64,000 nt of DNA from RGIG3513 sp045658985 (GTDB lineage Bacteria > Bacillota > Clostridia > Oscillospirales > Butyricicoccaceae), in assembly GCA_045658985.1 (NCBI GenBank), contig JAZOWC010000038.1:5220-69219 (forward strand). The letters are read 5' to 3'. The position numbers and the translations under genes were made by a program. Under the pieces are notes generated by a model. It was not told the origin of the DNA. It searched no databases and was given only the letters and a program-made list of their open reading frames with translations. Shown here one piece after another: positions 42,045-50,740 of this stretch (the stretch's first letter is position 1; each line of letters begins with the position of its first letter).

Positions 42045-43079
42045 TCAGAGTGTAGATTTTACTCTCAGCTGACCGCAGGCGGCATCGATATCTCCGCCCA
42101 GACTCCTGCGTACCGTAGTATTAATTCCTTTTGAGTTTAGTATTTCCTGAAACTTGCGAATATTTGCGGGTGTAGACGGAATAAGTGGACTTCCGGGCAG
42201 TTTATTGAGCGGAATAAGATTCACGTGGCACAAAAATCCGCCAAGCAAAGATGCAAGCTGATATGCGTCTTTGGGTGAATCATTGACGTCCTTTATCATC
42301 GCGTATTCAAATGATATGCGTCTGTGTGTTTTATTAAAATACCTTTTGCAGGCGGGGATGAGCATTTCTAACGGATAACGGTGGTTGATGGGCATTATCT
42401 TGTCTCTTGTTTGGTTGTTGGGGGCGTGCAGTGATACAGACAGAGTAAGCTGGAGTTTTTTGTCGGAGAGCTCGTCGATCTTGGGCACGATGCCGCAGGT
42501 GGACAGAGATATATGACGCATACCGATATTCAACCCGCCGGGTGCGGATACAATATCAAGAAAATCCATCACGTTGCTATAGTTATCCAGAGGTTCACCG
42601 GTACCCATAAGAACAATATTGGAGACTGTTCTGCCGCTGTCTTTTTGTGCCAGGAGTATCTGTCCTATTATCTCCCCCGCAGACAAATTGCGTGAACGCG
42701 CAGGATCAAAGGACGCACAGAATATGCAGCCCATTTTGCAGCCTGCCTGAGTGGAGATGCATATGCTTGTGCCGTGCTTGTACTCCATAAGTACAGATTC
42801 TATGCTGTTGCCGTCGGACAGGCCGAACAGATATTTTATTGTCCCGTCCTTTGCAGAAACCTGCTTGCGGAGGAGTTTGGGCATTTCGATAAAGCAGGCT
42901 TCGTCAAGCTTGGCTCTGAGGTCTTTTGAGAGATTGGTCATCTGCGAAAAACTGTCAACACCCAAAGAAAGCCACTTGAATATTTGCCCCGCTCTGTAAG
43001 CAGGCTCACCTATGGATTTGATAAAATCGGTCAGTCCGGCGGGGGTCATTGAGCTAATACATACTTTGTCGTTCATCAT
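42045..43079 (-). CDS. rlmN: Dual-specificity RNA methyltransferase RlmN
   Basis: A radical SAM enzyme that methylates A2503 of 23S rRNA and A37 of tRNA. 344 residues with the cluster motif CKMGCIFCAS near 109-118, GTGEPLDNY and the C-terminal VRRSLGGDIDAACGQL with its conserved Cys. The two adjacent ATGs make the start slightly unsure (43079 or 43076). It overlaps rsmB by 4 bp. Confidence 0.96.
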   Translation of the reverse strand: MMNDKVCISSMTPAGLTDFIKSIGEPAYRAGQIFKWLSLGVDSFSQMTNLSKDLRAKLDEACFIEMPKLLRKQVSAKDGTIKYLFGLSDGNSIESVLMEYKHGTSICISTQAGCKMGCIFCASFDPARSRNLSAGEIIGQILLAQKDSGRTVSNIVLMGTGEPLDNYSNVMDFLDIVSAPGGLNIGMRHISLSTCGIVPKIDELSDKKLQLTLSVSLHAPNNQTRDKIMPINHRYPLEMLIPACKRYFNKTHRRISFEYAMIKDVNDSPKDAYQLASLLGGFLCHVNLIPLNKLPGSPLIPSTPANIRKFQEILNSKGINTTVRRSLGGDIDAACGQLRVKSTL

Positions 43080-44395
43080 ATTTTCCTATCCAATACAGCA
43101 ATAAAGAATCCGTCGCAATTGTGTCTGTGAGGAAGCAAAGTAATATATCCCGGTGTGTTGCCGGTAATGGGAGTATCAAAAGGAACGAGAGAAAAATCGG
43201 GGTTCTCGCCGAGGAACTTTGTGATTATATCTGTGTTTTCTTCGCGTATAACCGTACAGGTAGAATATAAAAGTCTGCCGCCGGGTTTGAGGTAGGATGC
43301 GGCGTTCTTAAGTATACGGAGCTGAATATCGGGCAGATTAAAGATACTGTTGGCATCTTTGAAGCGGATGTCAGGCTTTTTGCGTATTATACCGAGACCC
43401 GAGCATGGTACATCGCATATAACCTTGTCTGCCGTGGCGGTAAGTTCGGGCACAAAAACCGTAGAGTCGTTAACGGCGGCTTTAATGATGCTTGTCCCGT
43501 ATTTTTTGGCGTTCTGTTCTATAATGTTGATCTTGTGCTCGTGAATATCATAGGCTTTGACAGAGCCTCTGTTTTTCATATACTGGGCAGCGGTTATACT
43601 CTTCCCTCCCGGGGCGGAGCACATATCTACGAGCGAATCACCGGGGGTCGGCGCAAGCAGAGATACGGCAAGCTGAGATGCCAAATCCTGAATGTAAAAC
43701 AGTCCCGATTTAAACTCATCGGTCAGGTGCAGGGGGTTTTCGCCCTTGCACAGCAGAGCGTTATCCAAGCCGCATTTGAGTGCTGTAATTCCCTGCTTAT
43801 TAAGCATATCTATGAGAGAATCAGAATCGGTCTTGAGTGTATTGACACGGATGTACAGAGGTGCTTCTTTGTTGTTGGCTTCTATAATCTGTGCTGCTTC
43901 ATCAAAGCCGAATTGATCTGCAAGCTTTTTTACAAGCCACTCAGGGTGGCTGTAAGCGGTAGCCAGATAGGTTATGGGGTTATTTTTGGGGACGGGAGGC
44001 AAATCGTCTTTGGCGGAAACGATTTTGCGCAGCACGGCATTGGCAAATGCACCTGCGCGTGGGTTACCGTGTTTTTTGACAAGCGTAACCGTCTCGTTAA
44101 CCGCTGCAAACGGTGGTATTCTGTCCATAAACAGAATCTGATAGACTCCGCATCTGAGCGCATCCAATACCTGCGGCATGATTTTATTCAGTTTAATACT
44201 GCTGTACTGAGCTATATAGAAGTCAATAAGGCTCATATTCTGCAGTACGCCGTATGTAATAGCAGTAGCGAGAGCAGCATCTTCAGATGACAGTTGTGAC
44301 AGACTGTTTTTGAGGTAGAGGTCTGTCCATGATTTCTCTCGTCTGAATTGTATCAGCGCTTTCAGCGCACAGTTGCGTGCCGGATTCATTGTCAC
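43076..44395 (-). CDS. rsmB: 16S rRNA m5C967 methyltransferase RsmB
   Basis: 439 residues: an N-terminal NusB-like helical domain and a C-terminal Rossmann domain with the SAM site DMCSAPGGKSITAA near 257, DVPCSGLG near 323 and the catalytic YSTCTV near 383. It lies between fmt and rlmN in the usual order and overlaps both by 4 bp. Confidence 0.95.
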   Translation of the reverse strand: MTMNPARNCALKALIQFRREKSWTDLYLKNSLSQLSSEDAALATAITYGVLQNMSLIDFYIAQYSSIKLNKIMPQVLDALRCGVYQILFMDRIPPFAAVNETVTLVKKHGNPRAGAFANAVLRKIVSAKDDLPPVPKNNPITYLATAYSHPEWLVKKLADQFGFDEAAQIIEANNKEAPLYIRVNTLKTDSDSLIDMLNKQGITALKCGLDNALLCKGENPLHLTDEFKSGLFYIQDLASQLAVSLLAPTPGDSLVDMCSAPGGKSITAAQYMKNRGSVKAYDIHEHKINIIEQNAKKYGTSIIKAAVNDSTVFVPELTATADKVICDVPCSGLGIIRKKPDIRFKDANSIFNLPDIQLRILKNAASYLKPGGRLLYSTCTVIREENTDIITKFLGENPDFSLVPFDTPITGNTPGYITLLPHRHNCDGFFIAVLDRKI

Positions 44396-45330
44396 ACCTG
44401 CTTAGTAAAAACTTTTCCTATTATGTCTCTGTGGCCTGCATAGAATGCCTGTGCAGGCATCTTTTTGCCGCCGGCAAGCTGTATCTCTCCTATGAGCACC
44501 TTGCCCTTGCCGCAGGATACGGTCATACCCTTCTTGTTGCACTCGAGTATCTCTCCGGGAGTTCCCTCACCCTCTTCGGACACAACCGAGGCGGCAAAGA
44601 GCTTGGCTTTCGTGTCGCCGAGATAGCAGAAAGCACCGGGCTGGGGATCATAGGCACGGATAAGCTGAGATACTGCAGCGCTGTCATGCGAAAAATCAAT
44701 ATTGGTATCCTCGGTGTGGATCATAGACGCGTAGGTTGCCTGAGAATCGTCCTGTTTTTCGGAACGGACAGTACCTGCCTCTATCTGATCAATAGCCTCG
44801 AGGAGAGCTGTTCCGCCTATCTCGGCAAGTCTGTCATGAAGATGTCCGTAACTCTCGTTGGGTTCGAGATCGGTGCTGATCTTATGCAGCATATCACCTG
44901 TGTCTATGCCTTCTGCCATCTGAATGATGGTAATGCCGGATGTTTTTTCTCCGTTGAGAACTGCCGTATTAATGGGACTTGCGCCGCGGTATTTGGGAAG
45001 AATCGATGCATGAACGTTGATGCAGCCGTATTTGGGCATATTGAGGATATCCAGAGGCAGAATCTTGCCGTATGCCGCAACAACAATAAGATCGGGAGAT
45101 ATTTCACGCAGGATGCGCTTCCATTTTTCGTTTTTGAGGGACACCGGCTGATATACTGTAATGTTATTCTCTGCCGCAAACACCTTGACGGGAGGAGGAA
45201 GCAGCTTGTGCCCTCTGTTCTTTGGTGCATCACGGCGGGTAAATACGGCACATACCTCGTGCTTGCTGCCTATCAGCGCTCTGAGAGATTCAACGGCAAA
45301 CTCGGGCGTACCCATAAAAACTATACGCAT
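44392..45330 (-). CDS. fmt: Methionyl-tRNA formyltransferase
   Basis: 312 residues: MRIVFMGTPEFAVESL at the start, the catalytic NVHASILPKYRGASPINTAVLNGE near 105-128 and the C-terminal OB-like domain. It formylates the initiator Met-tRNA. It begins 3 bp after def, so the two enzymes of formyl-Met handling share a message. Confidence 0.97.
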   Translation of the reverse strand: MRIVFMGTPEFAVESLRALIGSKHEVCAVFTRRDAPKNRGHKLLPPPVKVFAAENNITVYQPVSLKNEKWKRILREISPDLIVVAAYGKILPLDILNMPKYGCINVHASILPKYRGASPINTAVLNGEKTSGITIIQMAEGIDTGDMLHKISTDLEPNESYGHLHDRLAEIGGTALLEAIDQIEAGTVRSEKQDDSQATYASMIHTEDTNIDFSHDSAAVSQLIRAYDPQPGAFCYLGDTKAKLFAASVVSEEGEGTPGEILECNKKGMTVSCGKGKVLIGEIQLAGGKKMPAQAFYAGHRDIIGKVFTKQV

Positions 45331-45333
45331 ATT

Positions 45334-45807
45334 TTAGTCCTCGTCAGTGTTGTTGATATCGACGTATTTTTTTACGATCTCGGTGAACAGATGACCGCTG
45401 AGGTGGTCTATCTCATGGCAGAATGCTCTTGCTGTAAAACCCTCTGCATCCGTGGTGAACTCCTTGCCGTATCTGTCCTGAGCAGTAACCGTGACATACA
45501 TAGGTCTCTCTACAATGCCAAAAACATCAGGAACGCTCAGGCAGCCTTCTGTACCGGACTGGATGCCGTCGCGCTTGACGATCTTGGGGTTTACTATCTC
45601 CAGATAGGAGCCGTCATCAAGCATAACAAGTGCGCAGGAGCGGAGGACACCGACCTGAGGAGCGGCAAGACCTGCGCCGTCTGCATCGCGGAGGGTATCG
45701 TGCATATCATCAAGGAGCAGCCACAGACGCTCGTTGAAATCGGTAACGGGACGGCATACTTTGTCGAGTACGGGGTCACCTTTTTTAACTATATTTCGAA
45801 TTGCCAT
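45334..45807 (-). CDS. def: Peptide deformylase
   Basis: 157 residues with all three metal motifs: GLAAPQVG near 44-51, EGCLSVPD near 90-97 and HEIDHLSG near 132-139. It removes the formyl group from new proteins. A GAGGTG site lies ahead of its ATG. It follows priA by 15 bp. Confidence 0.97.
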   Translation of the reverse strand: MAIRNIVKKGDPVLDKVCRPVTDFNERLWLLLDDMHDTLRDADGAGLAAPQVGVLRSCALVMLDDGSYLEIVNPKIVKRDGIQSGTEGCLSVPDVFGIVERPMYVTVTAQDRYGKEFTTDAEGFTARAFCHEIDHLSGHLFTEIVKKYVDINNTDED

Positions 45808-45822
45808 AATTTACACCTCTGT

Positions 45823-48297
45823 TTAATAGTATGGATTAATGTCAACTGACAATGAAGCTTTTGCGCTCATTGGAGTCATTGCATATGAATAAAGAATTTT
45901 GTCAACAAATGCACGTGTTTCGGAGTTATTCTTTCCCCTGAAGGAGACATTGAATCTGTATTTATTGTTGAGTTTTGAAATAGATGGCGTTATAGGGCCC
46001 AAGACTGCCCCATCTATGATATTGTGATGGGTTTTGGCGGCTTTGGAAATCGTGGATGTCAATGAACATGCAGATCTGTAAACGTCATCTTCATACTCTC
46101 CCGTAAGGGTAAACACAAATACGTCGCTGAACGGGGCAACTTTAAGGGCCTGTCTTGCGGCAATCTCATTATCATAGAATGATTTGTAATCCTGAACGGC
46201 CGCAGTTTGAATAACCGAATTGTCGGGAGAAAAAGTCTGTATAACCGCCCTTCCCGGAGTTTTTCTGCGGCCGGCTCTGCCGACGACCTGAGTTATCAGT
46301 GCGAATGCACGCTCCTGAGCGCGGAAATCTTCGCTGTATATAAACCCGTCACTGTCAAGTACCCCGACCAGTGTAACATTGTCAAAGTCAAGACCTTTTG
46401 CTACCATCTGTGTGCCGAGCAGAATATCACAATCTCCTTCGGCAAAGTCATCGATGAGCTTTTCGTGGCTTGTCCGTCCGACTATTGTATCAGCATCCAT
46501 ACGTACTATACGGATGCTAGGGAACAGCTCAGAGAGCTCCTCCTCAACTTTCTGCGTGCCGATACCCTCGTATCTGAGTCTGACCGATCCACATTGCGGA
46601 CAGGTTACATAAGATGGCTCTGAATAACCGCAGTGATGGCAGAGCAAACGGTTGTTTTTGGAGTGATATACAAGCGGTACACTGCAGTTCTTGCATTCCG
46701 GAACGTGTCCGCAGTCAACGCACTGGAGCTTACGTGATGCGCCGCGACGGTTGAGAAACAGTATGGATTTCTGTCCGTTTTTAAGATTTTCGGATATTTC
46801 CCGGGCGAGGTCCGGGCCTATTGTGGAGATATTTCCGTTTTTTACCTGACCGCGCATATCCGAGATGATTACCTTCGGCAAGGGCATCATATTATATCTC
46901 GATGTAAGCTCAACTAAAGATATTTTGCCGATTTTCGCTGACCGGTATGACTCAACAGATGGAGTTGCCGAACCCATAAGTACCAGACATTTATGGAATG
47001 CAGATCGCAGTTTGGCGATGTCTACAGCGTGATAGCGCGGGGTGTTCTCCGATTTGTAAGTAAACTCCTGCTCCTCGTCGATAATGATAATTCCAATGTT
47101 CTCGAGAGGCGCAAATATTGCAGAGCGGGTACCAACTACAATTTTCGCTTTTTTCTGCTTGACCCGTTTATATTCATCATGCCTCTGCGAAGCGGTAAGT
47201 CCGCTGTGGATGATTGCTATTTCTTCGCCAAAGTGCATATAGAATCTGCGTACCATCTGAGGAGTCAGGGCAATCTCGGGAACAAGCAGAATAGCCGTCC
47301 TGCCGCACGTTACTGCATCCTTGATGAGCTTGATGTATATCTCTGTTTTGCCGCTGCCTGTAATGCCGTGAAGCAGGCAACCGCGAGGGGTACCATCCAT
47401 CAGTTGGCGTATTTCCTCATAGGCTTTGCTTTGGGTCGTGTTGAGTGTGATATCCCCTGCCCCGTTAGTCTGTTTGACATCCGGACGGCGGTATACTTCG
47501 GCTTTATAACGATTTATCAGTCCTTTTGAGACAAGTCCCGATATCATATTGACAGTAACACCGGTTAGATAGCATAGCTCGGCTTCGGGAATTGTGCCGG
47601 TCTGCGACAGGCACCTGAGCACCTCAAGTCTGCGTTGAGCAAGCTTACCTTTTGGAAGCACAACCTCTGCTTCTTCGATGGATATTGCGGGTTCTACCAT
47701 GGTGATATACTTGTCACCGATGGGTTTGGAGATATGCTGTTCTGATCTGATGTATCCCAGCTCACGAAGCTCCCGGAGATGAGAGGCTGCTGTAGTGATT
47801 TTGGTGTCTTTTATTACGTCGTTGACCGTGACAGGACGACCTTTGTGATAGATATAATGCAGTATCTCTGCTTTCTTCTTGGCGTTGCGGAGATTCGGGA
47901 TGAGGCATTCATACGCTTCATCACCCGGGAGGAATACCTCCGTGTTTTTGCTCCACACACCGGGCGGCAACAATGCATTGGCCGCATCAAAAAAAGTACA
48001 GAAATATCTGTTCTTCATAAAAGCGGCGATCTGCATATCCTCGTAGGACAGCATTATATCATCGTTAAATACCGTAGACAGATATTTTAGTTTTGTGCAG
48101 GATTCTTCCTGCATATAATCCAGCTCAATAACAATGCCGTGGGCTTGTTTGTTATTCTTGCCAAACGGCACAATGACCCGCTGACCTACTGCAATGATTT
48201 TGCTGCAGTCAGCGGGTACAATGTATGAATACAGCTTGTCTATGGACATTACTGCCGAAGACACTGCAACTTTTGCTATAAGCCGGTTTGAATCCAT
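45823..48297 (-). CDS. priA: Primosomal helicase PriA
   Basis: PriA restarts stalled replication forks. 824 residues: N-terminal DNA-binding region, Walker A GITGSGKTE near 318, the Walker B box as DEEQ (usual DEEH), a zinc region with paired CxxC (CVDCGHVPECKNC; CHHCG; CPQCG) and helicase motifs GTQMVAKG and QVVGRAGR. I chose ATG 48297 just after the rpoZ stop. A longer frame would overlap rpoZ. No good ribosome site is seen. Confidence 0.95.
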   Translation of the reverse strand: MDSNRLIAKVAVSSAVMSIDKLYSYIVPADCSKIIAVGQRVIVPFGKNNKQAHGIVIELDYMQEESCTKLKYLSTVFNDDIMLSYEDMQIAAFMKNRYFCTFFDAANALLPPGVWSKNTEVFLPGDEAYECLIPNLRNAKKKAEILHYIYHKGRPVTVNDVIKDTKITTAASHLRELRELGYIRSEQHISKPIGDKYITMVEPAISIEEAEVVLPKGKLAQRRLEVLRCLSQTGTIPEAELCYLTGVTVNMISGLVSKGLINRYKAEVYRRPDVKQTNGAGDITLNTTQSKAYEEIRQLMDGTPRGCLLHGITGSGKTEIYIKLIKDAVTCGRTAILLVPEIALTPQMVRRFYMHFGEEIAIIHSGLTASQRHDEYKRVKQKKAKIVVGTRSAIFAPLENIGIIIIDEEQEFTYKSENTPRYHAVDIAKLRSAFHKCLVLMGSATPSVESYRSAKIGKISLVELTSRYNMMPLPKVIISDMRGQVKNGNISTIGPDLAREISENLKNGQKSILFLNRRGASRKLQCVDCGHVPECKNCSVPLVYHSKNNRLLCHHCGYSEPSYVTCPQCGSVRLRYEGIGTQKVEEELSELFPSIRIVRMDADTIVGRTSHEKLIDDFAEGDCDILLGTQMVAKGLDFDNVTLVGVLDSDGFIYSEDFRAQERAFALITQVVGRAGRRKTPGRAVIQTFSPDNSVIQTAAVQDYKSFYDNEIAARQALKVAPFSDVFVFTLTGEYEDDVYRSACSLTSTISKAAKTHHNIIDGAVLGPITPSISKLNNKYRFNVSFRGKNNSETRAFVDKILYSYAMTPMSAKASLSVDINPYY

Positions 48298-48316
48298 AGA
48301 TTGGTATGTAAAATGA

Positions 48317-48571
48317 TCAGGCGTTTTCTTCGGCTGCAGCATATTCTGCGCCATCCTCGGCCATAGCTGCTGCTACATCAGCAGGGATAACCTCAACTTT
48401 GCCGTCGATGATATCATTAAGTGCGAGAGTAACGGGCTTCTCAGAGAGAGAAATTTCTTTTTCTTCTGCGTTGATAGCGATATCACGTGCGCGTTTTGCA
48501 GCAATATTGACAAGCATATATCTGTTGTCAATGTGTGTGAGAAGATCTTTCATAGAAGGTGCGAGCATCAT
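48317..48571 (-). CDS. rpoZ: RNA polymerase omega subunit
   Basis: An 84-residue omega chain with the signature NRYMLVNIAAKRARDI near 16-31 and a Ala/Glu-rich tail. It helps assemble RNA polymerase. GGAGG lies 9 nt before the ATG. It sits between gmk and priA as usual. The coaBC gene, often found here in other Firmicutes, is missing. Confidence 0.93.
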   Translation of the reverse strand: MMLAPSMKDLLTHIDNRYMLVNIAAKRARDIAINAEEKEISLSEKPVTLALNDIIDGKVEVIPADVAAAMAEDGAEYAAAEENA

Positions 48572-48600
48572 AATAGTAGTCCTCCGATATAATTAAATAT

Positions 48601-49161
48601 TTATTTTCTGTATGAAAGTATAACTTGAGATAATTCTTTAACTGCGGTATCCAGGTCGTTGTTAACGACAATGTGATCAAATTTATCAGCTGCGGCACAT
48701 TCCTCTTTGGCTTTTGCCAGCCTCATCTGAATGTGTGCTTCATCTTCTGTGCCGCGGCCGCGCAGACGCTGTTCAAGCTCCTCCATAGAGGGCGGGGCTA
48801 TAAATATAAAAGCAGCATCCGGACAGTGTTTGCGAACCTGCAAAGCACCCTGAAGCTCGATCTCGAGAACAACGTCACGACCCAGATCGGTCTTTTCCAG
48901 GATAGGTTTGAGGGGTGTACCGTAGTAGTTACCCGAGTATTGTGCGTATTCGAGAAGCTGATTCTCTGCGATCATGCGCTCAAAATCAGACTTTGAAACA
49001 AAGTAGTATTCCCTGCCGTGCTCCTCACCGGGACGTGGTGCTCGGGTAGTGGCCGAAATAGAATAAAAAATGTTATCGATATCGGCAAAAACACGCTTGA
49101 GGACGGTACCTTTTCCGGTTCCGCTTGGACCGGTAATAACAAAAAGCTTGCCTTTATTCAT
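48601..49161 (-). CDS. gmk: Guanylate kinase
   Basis: 186 residues: Walker A GPSGTGKGT near 10-18, STTRAPRPGE-like SATTRAPRPGEEHGREY near 35-51 and ELQGALQVRK. It makes GDP from GMP. I chose ATG 49161 because GGAGG lies 6-7 nt ahead inside remA. A longer frame of 213 residues has no site and a foreign N terminus. Confidence 0.96.
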   Translation of the reverse strand: MNKGKLFVITGPSGTGKGTVLKRVFADIDNIFYSISATTRAPRPGEEHGREYYFVSKSDFERMIAENQLLEYAQYSGNYYGTPLKPILEKTDLGRDVVLEIELQGALQVRKHCPDAAFIFIAPPSMEELEQRLRGRGTEDEAHIQMRLAKAKEECAAADKFDHIVVNNDLDTAVKELSQVILSYRK

Positions 49162-49420
49162 CGTTATCCTCCACATCATCCTCATAGTCGGTGCTGAGTC
49201 TGTTTGCAATGGTTTCGGGCTGGACGGGAGAAAGAATAACATGTCCCGAATCCGTCATGATAACTGCCCTGCTGCGTCTGCCGTATGTGGCATCAACGAG
49301 CATGTTGACCTCACGGGATTTTGTAATAATGCGCTTGATGGGAGCCGATTCGGGGCTGACAATGGCAACTATACGGTTGACAGATACCATATTGCCGAAG
49401 CCGATATTTATCAATCTCAT
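49154..49420 (-). CDS. remA: Extracellular matrix regulator RemA-like (DUF370)
   Basis: 88 residues: MRLINIGFGNMVSVNRIVAI, PIKRIITKSREVNMLVDATYGRRSRAVI, a full DUF370 match. In B. subtilis RemA is a DNA-binding ring that activates biofilm genes. The tail is acidic (STDYEDDVEDNDE). It stands between yloC and gmk, the conserved place. Confidence 0.94.
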   Translation of the reverse strand: MRLINIGFGNMVSVNRIVAIVSPESAPIKRIITKSREVNMLVDATYGRRSRAVIMTDSGHVILSPVQPETIANRLSTDYEDDVEDNDE

Positions 49421-49432
49421 AAACAGTGCTCC

Positions 49433-50311
49433 TTACTCAAGATTCTGAATCTGTTCGCGGATTTTTTCTATCTCGGCTTTGATATCAACAACAGTCTTTG
49501 TGATGGGATAGTCGCTGGCTTTTGAGCCGATGGTATTAGCCTCGCGGTTGATCTCCTGAACGAGGAAATCAAGCTTTCTGCCCGAAGGTACGTTGCCGTT
49601 GATCATATTGTTAAGCTGTTTGAGGTGGCTCCGGAGTCTGACTATCTCTTCGGTAACCGATACCTTGTCCGCAAACAATGCGGCCTCTGTGAGTATACGC
49701 TGCTCGGCGATCTCTGTGTCACCGAGTATCTCGGTCATACGCTGAGCAATACGTTTTCTGTATTCCTCCACAGAATCGGGAGAGCGGTTTTCGACAAAGT
49801 CCACCATATCCGAAATAAGGCCTGCTCTGTACAGAATATCCTGACACAGTCTGTGGCCTTCTTCCTGTCTGACTGCGTCATATGCATCGAGTGCTATTTC
49901 CAAAGCTTCCATTACCTGTGCGGTAATCTCATCTGTATCAGGCTCGTCCTTATCGATGAGAAGTGCATCGGGCAGACGCAGTACGGCAGAAGCGGTCAGG
50001 TCGTTGGATATGCCGTATTTTTCAGCAGCTTCTTTGGCTGCGTTCAGATAACCGTCGACAATGGGATTGTTGAGAGATATCTTGATGGAGTTATCCTCTT
50101 TGTCCTTGATGCCTATATAGACATCGGCTTTACCGCGGGCAATGACCTGAGTGATCTTCTTTTTTGCGGGATCCTCGAGGAAGGAGAATACGCGGGGTGT
50201 TTTGACCGTGAGATCCAGATATCTGTGATTTATAGAGTGTATCTCAACAGTGATTTGTCTCTTGTCGTTTTCGGCTACGTGTCTGCCGTATCCTGTCATA
50301 CTTTTAAGCAT
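49433..50311 (-). CDS. yloC: YicC/YloC family endoribonuclease
   Basis: 292 residues with the family start MLKSMTGYGR, the motif INHRYLDL and the C-terminal segment GRKLDFLVQEINREANTIGSKA and KAEIEKIREQIQNLE. Homologues cut RNA. It lies 4 bp after rseC and ahead of remA. Confidence 0.93.
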   Translation of the reverse strand: MLKSMTGYGRHVAENDKRQITVEIHSINHRYLDLTVKTPRVFSFLEDPAKKKITQVIARGKADVYIGIKDKEDNSIKISLNNPIVDGYLNAAKEAAEKYGISNDLTASAVLRLPDALLIDKDEPDTDEITAQVMEALEIALDAYDAVRQEEGHRLCQDILYRAGLISDMVDFVENRSPDSVEEYRKRIAQRMTEILGDTEIAEQRILTEAALFADKVSVTEEIVRLRSHLKQLNNMINGNVPSGRKLDFLVQEINREANTIGSKASDYPITKTVVDIKAEIEKIREQIQNLE

Positions 50312-50315
50312 ATAG

Positions 50316-50729
50316 TCACCTCAGTTTGTGAGTAATTGTAAATGTGATGGATTTCTTTTTTGATTCGTGGCTGTAGATAAACTTGCATATAAACAGTCCC
50401 GCAACCAGCGAAAGCATAGAAGCCAGTATCCTGTATCCCTCCGACAAAGCCGATGCGGCAAAATATCCCACACCCATCAGCACCAGAGGCAATACGTACA
50501 CCGCAGCGGCGCCCTTGAGAACTTTTGCTGTGGAGGTCTGTACAAGTACCATATCTCCTACTTCGGCCTCGATGGGATTCAAAGCTTCGACGGACATTTT
50601 TTCCTCGGGGTGATGTGATGAGCAGCCTTTGCATTTGTCGCAGTCTGCGCTGCATGCGGCTTTGCGGACTACCTCGATCTCTGCCTTGCCGCCGGGAAGT
50701 ATCTTTTTTACAACAGCGTTCTGATTCAT
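50316..50729 (-). CDS. rseC: RseC-like SoxR-reducing system protein
   Basis: 137 residues: a cytoplasmic Cys-rich start (KAACSADCDKCKGCSSHH near 22-39), a beta domain (MVLVQTSTAKVLKG) and two membrane segments (about 73-110). This is the RseC/MucC fold. In Proteobacteria it works with Rsx/Rnf to reduce SoxR. Rnf is coded 42 kb away here, so a link is possible but unproven. It follows the FAD protein gene by 11 bp. Confidence 0.85.
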   Translation of the reverse strand: MNQNAVVKKILPGGKAEIEVVRKAACSADCDKCKGCSSHHPEEKMSVEALNPIEAEVGDMVLVQTSTAKVLKGAAAVYVLPLVLMGVGYFAASALSEGYRILASMLSLVAGLFICKFIYSHESKKKSITFTITHKLR

Positions 50730-50740
50730 ATATTACCTCG

